Assembly: GCA_009779295.1 (NCBI GenBank)
Contig: WREN01000143.1
Coordinates: 1-6,204, forward strand
Direction: 5' to 3'
Length of the DNA: 6,204 bases
Source of the DNA: Oscillospiraceae bacterium
GTDB lineage: Bacteria; Bacillota; Clostridia; Oscillospirales; CAG-272
The number at the start of each line of letters is the position of its first letter. The first letter of the stretch is position 1. Under the pieces are notes generated by a model. That model did not search any database and was not told the DNA's origin. It was given only the letters and a program-made list of their open reading frames with translations. The position numbers were made by a program, and so were the translations under genes. Below are positions 5,986-6,204 of this stretch, one piece after another.

Positions 5986-6204
5986 TAGTAATTTCTAATT
6001 AGGTACAAATAATTTTTCATACATATACTAAAGATTCTCATGCTGCCTGTATCGCGTTCGAATGTGTTGGTGACCGTGACACTGCTTGCCTGACCTTCGG
6101 TGATAGTCACTTCTTTCCCTTCGTAGCTGACAGAGTAACCTTCTCCGCTTACTTCTTCTATTTCGTACGTATGGCCTACCCATAAATTAGTTATAGTCGT
6201 CGGA
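5982..6204 (-). CDS. C-terminal fragment of a Cna-B repeat surface protein, probably truncated gene
   Basis: The minus-strand frame enters from the right edge (first whole codon at 6201-6203) and stops at TGA 5982-5984, giving 73 codons. The translation includes GHTYEIEEVSGEGYSVSYEG, then KEVTITEGQASSVTVTNTFE. This is the second half of a Cna-B/SpaA-like beta-sandwich repeat, common in Gram-positive cell-wall adhesins and pilins. It is followed by RDTGSM, the normal lead-in to another repeat (typically G-S-L-T-I-T-K). Instead the sequence turns into MRIFSICMKNYLYLIRNYY and ends, in AT-rich DNA. There is no LPXTG sorting motif, membrane helix or basic tail, which a complete wall-anchored protein should have. 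I infer the gene lost its 3' part near 6035-6045, or frameshifted and decayed. The rest of the gene lies outside the window. Domain call is good; the exact function is unknown. Confidence 0.75.
   Translation of the reverse strand, partial: PTTITNLWVGHTYEIEEVSGEGYSVSYEGKEVTITEGQASSVTVTNTFERDTGSMRIFSICMKNYLYLIRNYY

Noticed and set aside
1..6204. CRISPR array, tRNA, rRNA or riboswitch
   Set aside because: I saw no regularly spaced repeats, no cloverleaf-like gene and no leader long enough for a known riboswitch; the only gap above 40 bases is the 71-base hppA upstream region.

Overview
The window holds one compact, minus-strand operon with a clear sodium-bioenergetics theme. In order of transcription (right to left) the genes are: a membrane-bound ion-pumping pyrophosphatase (hppA, 3718-5910), the carboxyltransferase subunit of oxaloacetate decarboxylase without its usual biotin domain (oadA, 2306-3682), a small OadG-like membrane subunit (1965-2291), a free-standing biotin carrier protein (1562-1963), and the decarboxylating sodium-pump subunit (oadB, 301-1548). 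Gaps are 35, 14, 1 and 13 bases, and each gene has its own purine-rich ribosome binding site. The only promoter I can support lies just upstream of hppA (5957-5985), so the five genes are probably one transcript.

The three biotin-dependent and membrane parts plus OadA make a complete Na+-translocating decarboxylase: OadA moves CO2 from oxaloacetate to biotin, the carrier swings carboxybiotin to OadB, OadB releases CO2 and exports Na+, and OadG holds the complex together. The pyrophosphatase carries the residues expected of a K+-dependent, Na+-type enzyme. PPi hydrolysis and oxaloacetate decarboxylation would therefore feed the same Na+ gradient. That link is inference from residues and gene order.

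Both ends of the operon abut broken genes. Immediately downstream of oadB, overlapping its stop codon, is an IS630-family transposase reading frame that begins mid-protein and runs off the left edge (1-310). Immediately upstream of the hppA promoter is the end of a gene for a Cna-B-type (collagen-adhesin-like) surface protein (5982-6204) that stops abnormally just after a repeat; its stop codon overlaps the hppA -35 box.

The organism is most likely an anaerobic Gram-positive bacterium of the Clostridia/Negativicutes sphere. The reasons are strong AGGAGG-type ribosome binding sites, AT-rich intergenic DNA around moderate-GC genes, a Cna-B repeat surface protein, and a decarboxylase with a separate biotin carrier. 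I cannot name a genus. Nothing here is clearly a previously undescribed system. The points most worth checking are the divergent pyrophosphatase signature motifs, its coupling to the decarboxylase, the duplicated leader sequence, and the gene debris at both borders.
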